This document shows, in pieces, positions 6,146-6,462 of a DNA stretch of 6,462 nt; position 1 is the first letter of the stretch; every line of letters begins with the position of its first letter. The stretch covers positions 1 through 6,462 of the forward strand of contig DOVS01000267.1 of the NCBI GenBank assembly GCA_003519965.1, read 5' to 3'. The notes under the pieces are model-generated. The model made no database searches. It was not told the origin of the DNA and worked only from the letters and a program-made list of their open reading frames with translations. The stretch is from Betaproteobacteria bacterium (GTDB taxonomy: Bacteria > Pseudomonadota > Gammaproteobacteria > Burkholderiales > UBA9220). A program made the position numbers and the translations under genes.

Positions 6146-6244
6146 GGTTTTCATTTCCCGCAACACACCCCCTCCTCTTTTCTTCACGGACGCGCGCCAG
6201 CGCCGCTACGCCGCATTTTGCCTTAACGGGCCGCCCGCCGGACA

Positions 6245-6253
6245 TGGTATATT
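6245..6253 (+). promoter_or_regulatory. Extended -10 promoter of the midA-family gene
   Basis: TGGTATATT has the TG-n of an extended -10 element followed by TATATT, five of six matches to TATAAT. No -35 box lies at the right distance (TTGCCT at 6218-6223 is 24 nt away), which fits extended -10 promoters that need none. The expected start point, 7-8 nt after the box, is base 6260 or 6261, the A of the ATG, implying a leaderless mRNA. Confidence 0.5.
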
Positions 6254-6260
6254 CCCCGGC

Positions 6261-6462
6261 ATGCATTCGCCAGCCCCACCCCAACTACCGCCCCCCTCCG
6301 CCGAAGAGCTGCGTCACAGCCAGCGTCTCATCCAGCGAATCCACGAGGAAATCGCGGCCGCCGGCGGCTGGATCAGCTTCGCCCGTTACATGGAGCTCGC
6401 GCTTTACGCACCGGGGCTCGGCTACTATAGCGCCGGCGCGCGCAAATTCGGCGCGGCGGGCG
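6261..6462 (+). CDS. MidA/NDUFAF7-family class I SAM-dependent methyltransferase, N-terminal part
   Basis: The frame starts at ATG 6261 and runs off the right edge, leaving 67 residues. After a proline-rich start (APPQLPPPSAEEL) come LIQRIHEEIAAAGGWISFARYMELALYAPGLGYYS and the beginning of the KFG..G segment, the typical N-terminus of COG1565 proteins (I(S)F..YM..aLY.P..GYY). The mitochondrial homologue NDUFAF7 methylates an arginine of a complex I subunit during assembly; the bacterial target is not established. The SAM-binding motif lies beyond the window, so catalytic competence cannot be judged. No Shine-Dalgarno precedes the ATG; an extended -10 box ends 7 nt before it. It is divergent from the pteridine reductase-ttcA operon. 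Confidence 0.88.
   Translation, partial: MHSPAPPQLPPPSAEELRHSQRLIQRIHEEIAAAGGWISFARYMELALYAPGLGYYSAGARKFGAAG

Larger units (their letters stand above)
6136..6260. promoter_or_regulatory. Divergent intergenic region between pteridine reductase and midA genes
   Basis: These 125 nt separate two divergent genes and must hold promoters for both. On the plus side an extended -10 box is visible (6245-6253). On the minus side I see no clear -35/-10 pair for the pteridine reductase operon. The minus strand carries a purine-rich tract (about 6186-6168) containing AGGAGG (6176-6171), about 35 nt upstream of the gene's own ribosome binding site. No operator-sized palindrome was found. Confidence 0.6.

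Noticed and set aside
6218..6253. Classical -35/-10 promoter TTGCCT...TATATT for midA
   Set aside because: The spacing is 24 nt instead of about 17, so the -35 match is not usable; the extended -10 reading is preferred.
1..6462. CRISPR array, insertion sequence, tRNA/rRNA, toxin-antitoxin pair or phage genes
   Set aside because: No regularly spaced repeats, terminal inverted repeats with a transposase, RNA-gene signatures or matching protein motifs were found on either strand.

Overview
The window is a GC-rich (by eye about 60% or more), gene-dense bacterial chromosome segment that looks like ordinary core genome. The gene content and order (ahcY-metF; FolM-type pteridine reductase next to ttcA, divergent from a MidA-family methyltransferase) suggest a proteobacterium, most likely a betaproteobacterium. 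That placement is inference from gene content and not a computed result. No mobile element, CRISPR array, tRNA, rRNA or insertion sequence is visible.

Layout. Bases 1-1132 (+) carry the 3' end of ahcY (S-adenosylhomocysteine hydrolase) and, 24 nt later, metF (methylenetetrahydrofolate reductase). These are two steps of the activated methyl cycle. The 72-nt gap after metF holds two hairpins, one followed by a T-run, so the methyl-cycle unit may end there. Bases 1205-4427 (+) form a tight three-gene unit: a membrane-bound CHASE2 class III adenylate cyclase, a secreted SH3-domain protein and a secreted M48 zinc metalloprotease. Both junctions are 4-nt ATGA stop/start overlaps, so the genes are probably translationally coupled. 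The unit combines an extracytoplasmic sensor making cAMP with two envelope proteins, and it is the most interesting part of the window.

Bases 4428-4535 are a short convergent gap with nothing I can support. Bases 4536-6135 (-) hold a TtcA-family tRNA 2-thiocytidine synthetase and, upstream of it in the same operon, a pteridine reductase of the FolM/PTR1 type. Between them a 29-codon frame is joined to both by ATGA overlaps, which matters for the ttcA start. A divergent intergenic region (6136-6260) separates this operon from the 5' end of a MidA/NDUFAF7-family methyltransferase at 6261 (+, cut by the window edge). That gene has an extended -10 box so close to its ATG that its mRNA is probably leaderless.

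Functionally, ahcY/metF serve one-carbon and methyl metabolism; the pteridine reductase supplies reduced pterins; TtcA modifies tRNA; MidA is a protein methyltransferase family linked in mitochondria to complex I assembly. I see no defence system or other clear novel machine. The best candidate for an undescribed system is the coupled cyclase / SH3 / M48 protease operon.
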